In this document: positions 10,501 through 20,349 of the stretch, piece after piece
Layout of the letters: every line of letters begins with the position of its first letter
Position numbering within the stretch: position 1 is the first letter of the stretch
Assembly (NCBI GenBank): GCA_023376005.1
Contig: CM042152.1
Coordinates: forward strand, 75,156,473 to 75,220,472
Direction: 5' to 3'
DNA: 64,000 nt
Source: Doryteuthis pealeii
Lineage: Eukaryota; Mollusca; Cephalopoda; Myopsida; Loliginidae
Translations under genes and position numbers: made by a program
Notes under the pieces: model-generated
The model's database searches: none
What the model saw: only the letters and a program-made list of their open reading frames with translations
What the model was told of the DNA's origin: nothing

Positions 10501-12298
10501 TTACAGATCTATTACTACTGAATAGCGAGTTCAATCCTAACTGGATGCTCCATATTTGCAACCTTTGTAGGTTGGGTAAATACCTATCTTAGGGCATTCT
10601 ATTGAGGTGTAATGGTTAGCAAGCTAGTTTCGCAGATCCATTACTACTGAATAGTGAGTTCAATCCTTGCTGGATGTTCCATATTTATGACCTTTTGTCA
10701 CTTCCTACCCATGGCAAAATGATTGGGTAAATACCTACCTTCAGGCTGAGGAGAAAGTTTTGTAGAAACTATATCACCAGTGTTACTGAGGATTATGGAA
10801 CGTGCCACAGCTTCGCCAGCTGTTCGTGTGGTGACAGTTACTTCACTCACAGTACAAAGAGATGCTGAAATTAAATTGAAAAGAAATGTGCATTTCTATG
10901 AATAAATTGAAAAACAAATAAAAATGACAAATAAAAAACAAAAAAAAACAAAAGGATCACTCCAAAATTCAAAGAGTTTTCAGTAGAGTCCCCGTGGCAT
11001 AGTATTTAATGTGACTGCAATATTGTAGTAAGAAATTTTGAATTTCCATTGCACTATAATGCAGAGCTGAGGAGTCAGAACACAAAACTTTTGACTCAAA
11101 CTCCTATTCATTGTAATTAAGTGATTATGGCCTACAATAAATATAAAAACCACAATTTTTTATATCTATCTATAAGGAGTGTGAACTGTATAACTTTACA
11201 GACTAAACTAGGGCATTGAAATGTACCTTTTGTGGCTTTCAAGCTGAAAAGGTTGTAGACCCCTGGTATCATAGAATCATTTATTGAATTTAATATATGG
11301 TTTATATTACCATTCCAAACACTTTTGCTGATTTTGGTGGACACTGACAAATTGGAGCTAAATCGGTTCATCTAGCAATTTCTCACATATTTCTGGTCAA
11401 ATCTTTAAAATATTTATATGGTTGGAAAGTAAATAAATAATCTTTCTAACTATGTAATTTGTATGTGCTTTCTATCCATTGAGTTATGAATTGGTCCGTG
11501 ATTTGTCATATTTTTTTGCACAAATAATGTTGACTTTTGTACTCCCAATTTTGGGACTTTTAAATTCTCATAACTTTTGAACCACTGGGGATATTTGCAT
11601 AATTCAAACTATTTTGAACTCCATTTACGGAGCTCTATATAAACTAATGTTCTAAGACTAACAGCAACAAATAAATGAATCAAAACTTAGTTTAATTCTA
11701 ACAATTCATTAAAGAAGAAATAAAAACAATAACTAACAATATAAAGTCCTTCCTGTGTATAGAGTCAAGTTTGAGAGACTTACTGGTGTGATGGAGAGGA
11801 TATCTGGTATCTTCTGACTTAGTGATTTCTGGGAAAGAATTTCCCGGTCAACATGCCACTGGGATCTGGTCTGGAATGTATCTGGTGATTTTTGGTATTT
11901 TGCACCAAAATTTAGGCTCATCACATGATTGGTATATCCAATCATAGAAAGACTCTTCCTCACTTAACCCCCACACACAGGAATAAACATTTTACTGACC
12001 CAACAATGAGATTAAATAACAATATCCTCAATAAATTTAAAAAAAAACTGGGAAATGCTATTTATGTGAAAAGACATTTTGAAAAATTTAAAGAAAAAAA
12101 AAAAAAAAAAAAAAAAAAGAAAAAGAAAGAAAAAGAAAGCCTCACCCAGAGCTTCTCCTCGAATCCATAAGTCATCAATTCTTCCAATCAGTAAAGCTGA
12201 AATCTTGGAAGTATAATGACTTAGCCAAGAATGGAATATCATTTTCAGGAATTCCTTTACCATTATCTTTGATTTCAATGCGATCCAACATAATTTTC
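1429..12298 (-). CDS. PMS1: PMS1 homolog, copy A: ATPase-domain exons (5 exons, both ends open)
   Basis: Five minus-strand exons with matching phases encode the N-terminal GHKL ATPase domain of PMS1. Going downstream they carry the DNGKGI (DxGxG) motif and RGEAL (12,146-12,298), TVSEVTVTTRT (10,739-10,864), GTT plus LFKNLPVR (7,135-7,415), VNKRPV (5,003-5,125) and DVNLDPNKTQVL (1,429-1,569). The extreme N-terminus, with the catalytic Glu and Asn box, is not visible between 12,299 and the N gap. The downstream exons would lie left of base 1. Together with copy B the gene would encode roughly 1,000 residues, slightly more than human PMS1 (932). Confidence 0.9.
1925..2078 (+). pseudogene. LINE 3' end with zinc finger (copy A)
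   Basis: Counterpart of 61,715-61,914 with N for D and S for N in the finger. About 770 bp upstream are missing relative to copy B; the junction falls at ggtcagag / aagcaaac. Confidence 0.6.
2080..2840. mobile_element. R1-related composite (copy A)
   Basis: Counterpart of 61,905-62,660 with small indels. The internal unique segment lies at 2,220-2,690. Confidence 0.55.
3108..3212 (-). mobile_element. SINE1 fragment, head to head with 3,216-3,460
   Basis: Minus-strand SINE1 head (gggtcgttttagctcagtc) and the start of its body. With its partner it makes a SINE foldback centred at about 3,214. Confidence 0.65.
3216..3460 (+). mobile_element. tRNA-derived SINE (family SINE1)
   Basis: tRNA-like head gggctggtttagctcagacg with A box and a B box (tttgatactgg), followed by a body with tagcacagcttggata..., ggagctgatgataggtgt and aaaaggggatagactcc. 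Paired head to head with 3,108-3,212. Confidence 0.75.
3684..4288 (+). mobile_element. Non-autonomous Helitron (family HEL1), polymorphic
   Basis: 605 bp. Starts TCTTATTATAATGG after an A, ends in hairpin gcaccc-gaa-gggtgc, then atatatttg and CTAG before a T. These are the Helitron hallmarks (5' TC, 3' hairpin plus CTRR, A/T insertion, no target duplication). Copy B has the uninterrupted site at 63,509/63,510. No Rep/helicase reading frame. Confidence 0.88.
4546..4819. mobile_element. 274-bp insert with 15-bp target-site duplication
   Basis: Flanked by TAGTATGTAGATATG at 4,531-4,545 and 4,820-4,834. The uninterrupted sequence is seen in the HEL1 copy at 3,684-4,288. The insert is GC-richer than its surroundings and contains paired motifs (ggtttcggccctgg, ctgccccctcgatttaaagg). 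A long duplication suggests target-primed (SINE/LINE-type) insertion; no tRNA head recognised. Also present in copy B from about 63,765. Confidence 0.75.
5003..5125 (-). CDS. PMS1: PMS1 copy A exon (VNKRPV)
   Basis: 123 bp, 41 codons, phase 0. Encodes VSIEMFVPKCGSDVMTMSKT then QGFVYVNKRPVNLKSIQK (human: SGFLPKCDADHS and FIFINSRPVHQKDILK). Acceptor tctctctcag, donor gtgagtc. Its copy-B partner would lie just beyond base 64,000. Confidence 0.94.
5126..6285. other. PMS1 copy A intron, no gene seen
   Basis: AT-rich, with small purine-rich patches (5,470-5,580). No element recognised except weak R1-like words near 5,640-5,700 (cctgttaggtcctag). Confidence 0.7.
6286..6962. repeat. 36-bp minisatellite, about 18 units
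   Basis: Unit gaatggaggttttaggaata then attgtccttacactac. Variants are single substitutions (attttcc) and small indels. Units are 12 codons long, so it stays open in one frame, but it lies in a PMS1 intron and is not a gene. Confidence 0.9.
7135..7415 (-). CDS. PMS1: PMS1 copy A ATPase exon (GTT motif)
   Basis: 281 bp. Encodes GTTISATKLFKNLPVRQQF, then ENLVMSFGIINPKIRF and HNKDIIWQKAAVDTIR. GTT(V/I)xA..LFKNLPVR is MutL motif IV and is nearly identical to human PMS1. Acceptor cctctgccag, donor gtaaat. Confidence 0.95.
7840..7965 (-). mobile_element. R5 repeat
   Basis: Plus strand shows attattatttggattattcg, gactattgtcctcatcttc and atttcgtccgatgtgccctc, the reverse of the R5 consensus. Confidence 0.55.
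7966..8780. other. PMS1 copy A intron, no gene seen
   Basis: R1-like words at 8,000-8,100 (acaggtgacccccatt, tctacagccccagccaacag); the rest is unassigned up to the mariner remnant. Confidence 0.6.
8785..9345 (+). pseudogene. mariner transposase N-terminal remnants (two partial copies in tandem)
   Basis: 8,785-8,990 and 9,060-9,345 both encode the helix-turn-helix region (EKFKSGWTSVMHEEGAGCLS, AQRMVLANQQVTIDKIACSL, IIHNELSFHKTRVR) of a DD34D mariner transposase. Several stops and no catalytic domain. Two overlapping copies suggest a local duplication. Confidence 0.75.
9527..10290 (-). mobile_element. SINE2 split by a later insertion
   Basis: The 3' two-thirds lie at 9,527-9,711 and the tRNA-like head at 10,184-10,290. 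The two halves join at cccaaggg/tattagc exactly as in the uninterrupted SINE2 at 45,100. The 472-bp element at 9,712-10,183 interrupts it. Confidence 0.7.
9712..10183. mobile_element. DNA element (family E3) inserted in a SINE
   Basis: Terminal inverted repeats CAGTGATGCTGATAG and CTATCAGCATATCTG (13 of 15), flanked by CAAGGG at 9,706-9,711 and 10,184-10,189. Internal repeats of ttaggatgcacatattt. No transposase. Superfamily uncertain. Confidence 0.7.
10300..10744. repeat. Tandem array of three tRNA-like units next to a PMS1 splice donor
   Basis: Three units of about 125-165 bp. Each holds a box-A-like gtgyratggwtagcaa, gatctattactactga, a box-B-like gttcaatcc, tggatgc and gggtaaatacctaycttagg. 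The last unit merges into the donor of the exon at 10,739-10,864, so earlier units carry donor look-alikes. Confidence 0.65.
10739..10864 (-). CDS. PMS1: PMS1 copy A ATPase exon
   Basis: 126 bp. Encodes (A)SLCTVSEVTVTTRTAGEA then VARSIILSNTGDIVSTKLSP, matching human SICCIAEVLITTRTA and SGHILSQKPS. With the previous exon it completes RGEALAS, the MutL motif III. Donor gtaggtatt lies directly against a tandem tRNA-like array that contains copies of the donor sequence (10,300-10,744). Confidence 0.92.
10865..12145. other. PMS1 copy A intron, no gene seen
   Basis: AT-rich. 11,560-11,600 (ctcataacttttgaaccact) recurs at 54,160-54,190 in copy B, marking a small dispersed repeat. A(n) tract at 12,096-12,118. 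Confidence 0.65.
12146..12298 (-). CDS. PMS1: PMS1 copy A exon with DNGKGI and RGEAL motifs, frame disrupted
   Basis: Opens KIMLDRIEIKDNGKGIPEND, the ATP-binding DxGxG motif, then loses frame. A second frame gives YTSKIS and RGEAL. Single-base losses in short homopolymers (near 12,157-12,160, 12,176-12,178 and 12,190-12,193) plus one extra or missing base near 12,214 explain the break. Sequence on either side is well conserved. It lies 245 bp from the assembly gap, so base-calling error is likelier than a real mutation. Borders: acceptor ccccag, donor gtgagg. Confidence 0.85.
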
Positions 12299-12543
12299 CT
12301 GGGGTAAAACAAAAGACAAAAAATAAAAATCATTCTAAAATAATTAATATCTCATCCACTAAGTACCCAGGTATGACACAAAACTGCATCTGGTGATAAC
12401 GCTGTCATTTTGAAGAGCATGGAGTACCCCATCATTGCCATTACTCCCAGATCCACTGACAAACTTTTATAGTGATGTTCTTCTGTTATAGGGATATGTA
12501 TTATATAAATTATAATGAATACTGTGTCTTTAGGCAGAATCTT

Positions 12544-12643
12544 NNNNNNNNNNNNNNNNNNNNNNNNNNNNNNNNNNNNNNNNNNNNNNNNNNNNNNNNN
12601 NNNNNNNNNNNNNNNNNNNNNNNNNNNNNNNNNNNNNNNNNNN
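12544..12643. other. Assembly gap (100 N)
   Basis: Exactly 100 N, the usual scaffold placeholder of unknown size. Sequence changes from PMS1 5' intron (minus orientation) to the inverted C-terminal half at this point, so it joins two unrelated contig ends. Confidence 0.98.
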
Positions 12644-13018
12644 AAATTATTGTTTTTTTAAAACAGTTTAGGATTACATTTTAAAAATAATATTTTAAAT
12701 TTAGATAAAAAAAGCATTTCCTAAAAAAGACATTGTAATGACGGAATTCTCAGTGATTTTTATTTTTTAATTTAAAAAAAAAATTTTTTTTTAATTTAAT
12801 AAAATATTTTTAGTTTAAAAAAATTTTTTTTTTTAAAATTTAATAAAATTTCTTATTCTCTCTTTACTCCTGTTTTCTCCCTTTCTCATTGGTGTTCTTA
12901 AAAAAATTTAGCCTGTCATGGTCCAGGTACTTTTGCTAGTAAAAAAGTACTTTAGCCTGATAAATTTACAATTATATGCCTCATGTTAATTTTTTTCAAA
13001 CCTTTTTTTCATTATCAG

Positions 13019-13215
13019 CAGTCAATGTAGTTGGACATCTTCTGATGATATTGTACCAATTGGTTATTTACCATCTCGTGATGCTGGTTTGTCATCAGGA
13101 GTCCGACTGGCTTGTTGAATCTCACAGGGGTAAAGAGTCTTGACATACCGTCACCCATGGAAACCTTCCGAGTTAACGCAGACCCCATTGAGAACCCGAT
13201 TCCTCTCAATGACAA
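13019..13215 (+). pseudogene. Inverted copy of PMS1 exon 43,112-43,315, frameshifted
   Basis: 197 bp against 204 bp in the right arm. At least six single-base losses, nearly all in runs of two or three identical bases (for example tcaagg to tcagg, gcattg to gcttg, tcctca to tctca, aagaag to aagag). Random decay would also give substitutions; here almost only short indels are seen. Confidence 0.85.
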
Positions 13216-13244
13216 GTAATATTTGAATTTCTTTGATGCAATTC

Positions 13245-13442
13245 GTTATTTCCTATAAGTCTAACATAAACAAAGGGGAACCACTCTTGGCTGATAAATT
13301 ATTTATAATTTTCCAATTAAACTAACCCTAACCCTAACCCCATCTTTTTTTCCTAGTAGATCAATAAATAAATAAATAATTTTTCAGTCATGAGGTGGTT
13401 CCCCTAGTTTGTGTTAATACTTATAGAAATAAAAAATAACCA
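13245..13442. mobile_element. M1 MITE (left arm mirror)
   Basis: Mirror of 42,893-43,082, loop ctaaccctaaccctaacccc at about 13,321-13,340. Confidence 0.72.
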
Positions 13443-13489
13443 TGAGATTTTTATTTTTTGTCTGAATTTTTGAGGATTAGGCTTGATAT

Positions 13490-13900
13490 GTATATTTTGA
13501 TTTATTTTTTGGCTGTTGTCCTCATTTTTTATCGCGATATACAGAAACAACATTCGATCATTGTGCCCTCTGGCCTTCTCAGTCTAAGCATAGCAATTAT
13601 TTGACCTGGGAAATCATTTTGAACAGTTTGTTCTATTGAGAAACAAAATATTTGAAGAACTTATGAAGATCTCATTCAAATAATGACATTTTTGTCATGC
13701 CCATCAATCAGAGAAGTGTCACGATATTTTAAAAAAAACGATGGGTGTCTGTTTGCTCAACAGACAAACTATTCAAAATGATTTCCCAAGTTGAATTATA
13801 CTATGCTTGAATGGACAGGTATACTTGAAGAAGGCCAGAGGGTACAGGGACCAAAATGTTGTGTTTCTGTATATCAATAGAATTGAGGATAACAGTTCAA
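13490..13900. mobile_element. R5 foldback pair (left arm mirror)
   Basis: Reverse complement of 42,430-42,850. Confidence 0.55.
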
Positions 13901-14359
13901 AAAATTAAAATGATATAAAATATAAATAAAAAAAATATCTGCTTATATATTATATTTTTATTTATACTAATTTTTGGAATTTAAAAAAATCTTTTCTGTT
14001 TATATTTAAATTTTTTTTTTTTCATTTTTTCTTACAATGTTCAAGTATTTTTCTGAATTTTTGGGCCTTCATTTTGAACTGAGGAACCTTGAATAAAGGG
14101 CTGGGTTCAAAGTTCTATGATGGCTCCCAATTACAACAAAAGGTTCTCAAGTTCGAAAAGAAGGTTCCCGAGTTTGAGAAGGCTCCTGAATCCGACAAGA
14201 AATACCTGAAGAAGGCCAGAGAGCGCATCTGCCAAAACATAACAATAAGATGAGAACAGTAGTCTGAATAATTCAAATAATACAAATGTTCAAGTATTTT
14301 TGTATCCAAGAAGTTTTGTTTAGTTTCTTGGTTTAATAGCATATCAACCTTTGTGGGTT

Positions 14360-15030
14360 ATTTAATGCCAAGCCATCCTTTATGAGTAAATAGTAGAGCA
14401 GACTGGGATCTTTAACCTTGGTTTTTAACTAATCAGGAGAAGGAAAACTCTGAATTCAACCTGTTAAACTCTAGATAAAAATTGACCTTTTTGTTGCAAT
14501 CCTCTTTTGTGCGGAGTTTGGATAAATACCTACGACTACGGGGAGTAATGACAGAGGGTTACCTTGCCACTTTCCACAGCTCTAGAATAGAAGTATCTCT
14601 GCCAGATGGCAGTTTCGTGTCACACCCAGGACACCCCTTGCCCTGTCATTCTGGGGCAGAAGAATACACCGACTAACTCCTGCAAAGGAGTGAAACCCCT
14701 AATGAGCTCCCTGGAAGGAGGGAATCATGGTGGCTAGCAGTCACCTCCAATCACATGTCAAGCCCTAGCACCTATATAATTGTTCCAATCCTATTGCCCT
14801 TATGTCACCCCCACACCGGCTGCACTTTTTATCATATATGGGCTAGAAGGTTGTGGCTGGGGGTCTAGTGTCCTGGGTTATAATGTTAAACTACATCTAA
14901 TGGTGAAGTTTCAATTTTGGGCTCTGGGGAATGTGGAGTACTCCTTCATTGCCATTACCCCTAGATCACTTTTGACCTGGAGTGGTAGTACCTGTTAGGG
15001 TCCTATCTAGGGATTAAATAGAAAAAATGA
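14360..15030. mobile_element. SINE2 fragment plus R1 element (left arm mirror)
   Basis: SINE2 part at about 14,360-14,510 (aggagaaggaaaactctgaa), R1 at 14,560-15,030. Reverse complement of 41,290-41,960. Confidence 0.55.
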
Positions 15031-15034
15031 GTTT

Positions 15035-15267
15035 GAAAAACTGGATTTAATAAATAATTACTTGGTGTTATTGTTTCTAATATTATTGTTTTATTCTCAA
15101 ACGTTTTAAAAATCAATCCTATATATAATTTTATATAGAAAGGAATTGAAACGAGTGTAATCTTTTTATATGCATTCTTATTTAGTTTTGTAGTTTTTTT
15201 TTAATTAATATAATATTTATACATTAAACTTAAATACTTGTGTGCCAAGGGGACATAATTTTGCTAG
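15035..15267 (+). mobile_element. 5'-truncated HEL1 3' end, left arm
   Basis: Keeps the last 230 bp of HEL1 (acttaaatacttg, then ttgctag before T); hairpin altered to gtgcc..ggac. Mirror is 41,054-41,290 on the minus strand. Confidence 0.6.
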
Positions 15268-15568
15268 TTTTAGTATTATTTGTATTATTCAGACTATTGT
15301 CCTCATCTTCATTGTTATCTGTGTACACGTTTCGGATGATGTACACCCTGGCCTTCTTCAGGTATTTCTTGTTGACGTGGGGAACCTTCTTTTCAAACTC
15401 GGGGAACCTTCTTTTCAAACTCGGGGAAAATTCTTGTTGTAATTGGGAGCCATCACGGAACTTTGAACCTAACCTTTATTCAGTTCACGGGATATCCTGT
15501 TCTCATTCCGGTAACCAATAGGTAGTTTTATATATTCTTATTATTTATTTGATTTCTCTTTCTTTTAG

Positions 15569-15695
15569 ATTACCTGGGGGTGAAAGAATTTGGAAGACAT
15601 TATGTCTTGATCGTGAAGATCATGCAACGTTCGGGTCATGAAGTTGTAAGTGACCAACGTTTACTGACAATGGTTTCAGAGTGACTATTATAAAG
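15569..15695 (+). pseudogene. Inverted copy of PMS1 exon 40,619-40,749, frameshifted
   Basis: 127 bp against 131 bp in the right arm. Single bases are lost at several small runs (attaatg to attatg, ctttgaat to cttgat, actggac to actgac, atttata to attata) and one position is rearranged (gtctgg to gttcggg). The frame is destroyed while splice borders remain. Confidence 0.85.
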
Positions 15696-15758
15696 GTCAG
15701 TATGAGAACTTTTTTCCTTTTTTTTTTTTTTCTTTTTAGATTATTCAAAACCAATTCT

Positions 15759-15979
15759 GGACCATATGACCTATAGGCACCCCTTTTTCGATCTCGATTC
15801 ATGGAACATTTTTTCCATTTTACACCGTCAAAATCGGTTGTTTGTTAGGGGTTAGTTTTATAAATTAAAAAAAAAACTCTAAAAAACGTCTGTTAACTGG
15901 ATTTTGACGGTGTAAATGGAAAAAAAATGTTCCTATGAATCGAGATTGAAAAAAGGGGTGCCTAAAGGTCATATGGTCC
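15759..15979. mobile_element. Foldback hAT-like MITE (left arm)
   Basis: 221 bp, arms of about 78 bp starting GGACCATATGACC, perfect 8-bp duplications CCAATTCT at 15,751-15,758 and 15,980-15,987. Lies just downstream of an inverted PMS1 exon copy. Confidence 0.8.
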
Positions 15980-16773
15980 CCAATTCTTAATACATGCTTG
16001 ATATTAATATTTAGGGTTCTCATTCTGATGTCAAATCACACAGTCTCTCGCCTATGAAGAATTAAAAAGCCTCTCACTGAATTTTTCTGACAACTGTTGT
16101 TGTGTACTGCGTTTTAAAGCAGGTGCTCATACTCATCTGGGTGCTTGAATTCGCAGCTCCAACATCCTGGCTCTACACACCATGACTCAAACCAACAGCT
16201 ACCCACACACAAAAACTCAAGACAATGCATACATTTTGGGACTCTCAGTCAGACTTGTCATGCAATGTGGGACGCTTTGAATCAAACTGAGTGTGAATGT
16301 CTGTCGTCATAGTCACATGTGATGAAGACTGACTTTGGCATCAAATAACCAAACAAGGATGACAAACCAGATAATTGCTGGACAAATTAATTGGTGTTAG
16401 ATAGGAAATGCTTGAAACTATATAACTGTGCAAACAAATTATTATTATTGAATAGGGATAATTACTTGAAACCATATAATTGTGTGTAATTATCTATGAC
16501 CCTTTTGGGTGACAGATTTTCCCAAATATTTTTGTTTGGGTTAAGGCACTAAACTGTAGATGGCTGACAAGAGGTGATTAGACAATAGGGATTGATGACG
16601 AGGGAGTAAAGAGAATCCATGTTATCGGCTTTTTAAAAAAATTTCTATTGTTATACGGTATATCAAACCTCGGTGGGTCATTTAATGCCGACTATGCTTT
16701 GGATTTGTAGCAATAGTTTGGTAGAAACAAATGTATATATTTTAAACTATTGTTCAATGACTTATATTTTTTA

Positions 16774-17011
16774 ATACATTATCACTTTTGAGAAATTGTA
16801 AAATCCTGGATGGTTTTATTTTTGTGAAAAGTTTTTTTCCAATTACTTGCTTGGTGTATTTTGTTTGCACTAGAGCAAAGTCTACACACCTAGCAGTGTA
16901 TGTTTTCACTGTAAATCTCTCTTGGCATGTAGTGCATATTGGGGATTCTGTACCCTCTAGTAAATGATGATGGGTGATGTAGGTATGGCCTGTGTGAAGG
17001 CGGTCGCACAA
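16774..17011 (-). pseudogene. LINE ORF2 C-terminal fragment (left arm)
   Basis: Encodes RLHTGHTYITHHHLLEGTES and CTTCQERFTVK, the RxxTGHTxxTHxxLL and CxxC...TVKH signature after the RNase H region of Jockey/RTE-like non-LTR elements. Single-base indels against the right arm. The shared 3' tail hairpin follows at 16,650-16,690. Confidence 0.72.
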
Positions 17012-17125
17012 CCTGTTCTCTTTTATTTTTGTTGTATTTTAAGTTCCATTCTCCGTGCTATCAACATGACTTTATGATGATTGTGAGACTTACCATTTTC
17101 ATGTATTATGTCGTCTTCTTTGCAG

Positions 17126-17289
17126 AAAAATCATCTGAAGTCTCACAAGTTGAGGTAACCGGTCTCGCTTCCTATGTCCCTATGTATGGAATAAAAGATT
17201 TGCATGAAATCTTGGAGAATATTGCTACAATAGGACCATCTACATCTTTGATGCAATGTCGTCCTCTGAAGATTGTCAATTACTTGAAG
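17126..17289 (+). pseudogene. Inverted copy of PMS1 exon 39,028-39,191 (intact)
   Basis: Identical to the right-arm exon, splice sites included, but on the opposite strand and with no upstream gene body, so it cannot belong to a functional PMS1. Confidence 0.85.
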
Positions 17290-17573
17290 GTATGTCTTTT
17301 TCAACTACACAGACCATCAGTCTATAGACATTAGTATTAATATTATCTTGAATTTTTTATTAGATGAAGCATTATCAATTATTATTAATTTTTGACTCCT
17401 TCAATAATTTGAATAATTTTAAATTTTGACTATGGAGTTTTCATGGGGTAATGGTTAACAAGCTAGACTCACAAAAAAAAAAGAAAAAAGAGTAGGATTA
17501 GCTTCAACAACTGCTTACAGTGCCTCAGAATCAAGTCCTCTTGGGCATCTTTCTCTTGGCTCATCCTTTAGAC

Positions 17574-18063
17574 CAGGGGTTCCTGACCAGGACTGCTAGC
17601 ACACCCTGGGTGTACGAGCATCATTCCAGGAGGTGGGAGAAGCGTCCTTTTGTAATTAATATTATATATATATAAGCCAGAAACAGCAACAAAAGAGTCA
17701 TTCAATTAAAATAAATTAACAAACTTTTTGAAGTCCACCTTCTTTATTATTATTTTGTACATATTTTTAAGCAAGTAACTATTTTTTTTTTTGTAAAATT
17801 TATTCAAATATTAATTGTATCAAGAATTTGAGTTCCATATCAAATTTGAGTCAGGATTTAGCAAGTAATTCAAATAATAATGTCTGATTTTTGTTTACAT
17901 ATTATATTATATTTAGAGAGTGGAATATATGTGATCTTTTGATAAAACTGTAGTATGGATTCAAATTCTATATTTTTGAACAAAAGTATAAATTGTAGGA
18001 GTGCGAGGTCAGAGCAAAAACTCTTTTAAGGGTGCAGGAATAGAAAAAGGTTGGGAACCACTG
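17574..18063. mobile_element. hAT-type non-autonomous transposon (left arm)
   Basis: 490 bp with ends CAGGGGTTCC... and ...GGGAACCACTG, typical of hAT elements, and 8-bp flanks ctttagac / atttagac (7 of 8). No transposase. Confidence 0.75.
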
Positions 18064-18299
18064 ATTTAGACTGATGTTTCCTTTTCTAAAATGTAATGTT
18101 AATATGAATAGTTGTGTACAAATCTATTGAATAATTAATTGCTTGTAATTAATTGCATTAAGTATAATATTAATTAGAATAAGAACATGTGGACTATTTA
18201 GTCTTTAAAGAGGAATTTGAACTGTTCTCAGATATTAGTAATGCACTTAATTCAGTCATGAATATCAATCTCATAGTGCAAACATTATATAGTAAATAG

Positions 18300-18560
18300 G
18301 TATGCTGAGATGCTGACGCAGAAAAATCATATCCATGCATTCCAGTGTTTTTCTTTTTTTCTTCCCTCACCATTTCAAACTAACTGTAAATACATTTCAA
18401 TAGTTTCTTAGAAACAAATTACTCAGGATAGGTTAGAAGGTAGGAGTTAGACGGCTTTAGTTGGGACCCATAAATTTTCCCGGGGACTCAATCAAAGTAA
18501 GTATGTGCGTCCTAGGACGCAATAAATCAAAAAGTCATCAGCACCATTGGGTATGAAAAA
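18300..18560. mobile_element. E3 family copy (left arm)
   Basis: Contains gcgtcctaggacgc, atatccatgcattcc and gatgctgacgcag. Mirror 37,765-38,020. Borders the long TA/CT microsatellite. Confidence 0.5.
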
Positions 18561-18612
18561 AAAAAGACATTCATTTTTTGAGACAGAAAGTTCAAAACAA
18601 ATAAAAAAATGT

Positions 18613-18617
<5 letters not shown>

Positions 18618-18693
<76 letters not shown>

Positions 18694-18707
18694 ATATATA
18701 TATATTA

Positions 18708-18752
<45 letters not shown>

Positions 18753-18814
18753 CATATATATATATATATTATACATACATATATATATATATATACATAC
18801 ATATATATATATAT

Positions 18815-18845
<31 letters not shown>

Positions 18846-18868
18846 ATATATATATATATATACATACA

Positions 18869-18904
<36 letters not shown>

Positions 18905-18950
18905 CATAATATATATATATATATATATACATACATATATATATATATAT

Positions 18951-19008
<58 letters not shown>

Positions 19009-19023
19009 TATATATATATATAT

Positions 19024-19064
<41 letters not shown>

Positions 19065-19094
19065 CATATATATATATATATATATAATACATAC

Positions 19095-19150
<56 letters not shown>
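18618..19150. repeat. CT/TA/CATA microsatellite (left arm)
   Basis: (CT)n then (TA)n with catacata interruptions, about 530 bp. Mirror 37,137-37,700. Confidence 0.95.
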
Positions 19151-19151
<1 letters not shown>

Positions 19152-19215
19152 TTTTCTCCACTTGATCATACTTGTCGTTGATGCTACTTTTGTATTGCTC
19201 TTTTACTAAAGAGTG

Positions 19216-19394
19216 GGTTATTTCCTATAAATCTAACATAAACAAAGGGAAACAACTCTTGACTGATGAAATATTTATTTATTGATCTACTAGGAAAAAA
19301 GAAGACGCGTTTAGGGTTAGTTTAATGGGAAAATAATAATTTATCAGTCAAGTGTGGTTCCCCTTTGTGTATGTTAGACTTATAGGAAATAACC
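19216..19394. mobile_element. M1 MITE (left arm mirror)
   Basis: Flanks aaagagtg and taagagtg. Confidence 0.78.
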
Positions 19395-19489
19395 TAAGAG
19401 TGATATAGGAAAGAGTTATCTCCCTTAACAAAAACAAATCTGTTTTTGATTATTGGGCTACAGACTTAGTGATTATTCATGTTTATATT

Positions 19490-20080
19490 AGCACCCTGTT
19501 AACTGGGGCTGAAGAATACACCAACTGCACCTCTGCAATGGGGTCACCTGTGGTGTTGGGTAGTGACCAATGATGCTTAAGAATGGAACCATGGTGGCTG
19601 AGCAGCCATGACATGCAACACTTCACTTTGGCCCTTACCTGATCAATTGGTTGGTCGAAGAGACACCCTCTGATCAATCAGCTGGTCACATCATGCCCTA
19701 TCACATATATGATTGTCCCAACCCTATTGCCCTTATGGCAAGCCCCAACCCTTTTTATCATATATGTGCTAGAAGGCGTGACTGAAAATCTTAATGCCCA
19801 GAGTATGACACTAAAACCGCATCTAATGGTGGAGTTCTGAGGAGTGTGGAGTACCCCTTCATTGCCATTGCTCCCTGGTTCACTCTGGTTTGAAGTGGTA
19901 GTACCTGTTAGGGACCCATCCATGGTTAAATAGAAAAAATGAGGTTTAAAAAAAATGTGTTAAAAAATTGAGTTTTAAAAAGAATTTTGAATACTCATCA
20001 GACATGAATAAAACAAAACATCTTTGGGCATAAAATAACCCAAGAAGGGTTGACATGCTGTAAAATCCAACAAACCAAAC
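19490..20080. mobile_element. R1 element (left arm mirror)
   Basis: Reverse complement of 36,205-36,800. Confidence 0.65.
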
Positions 20081-20093
20081 CATGGTTATTTCC

Positions 20094-20308
20094 TATAACT
20101 CCATATAAAAAAGGAGAACCACTCTGAATGACTGAATTAAATTATTTATTTATTTATCTACTAGGAAAAAAGAAGACGGGGTTATAGTTAGGGTTAGGGG
20201 TTAGGGTTTAGGATTATTTTATTGGGAAAATAATGGGTAGATAATTAACAGATAAAATTAATTCAGAGTGGTTCCCCTTTTTTATGTTGGAGTTATAGGA
20301 AATACACC
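20094..20308. mobile_element. M1 MITE (left arm mirror)
   Basis: Mirror of 35,979-36,202. The left-arm version has lost several bases at its right end and in the target duplication. Confidence 0.75.
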
Positions 20309-20349
20309 CAAAATTTTTATATAAATTTTTTTTTCTTTTTTCTTTTTAG

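Noticed and set aside
12472..12684. Open frame spanning the N gap
   Set aside because: Half of it is N; not a real coding sequence.
13321..13340. Telomere at a chromosome end
   Set aside because: Only three or so CCCTAA units, within a palindromic MITE that recurs eight times in the window.
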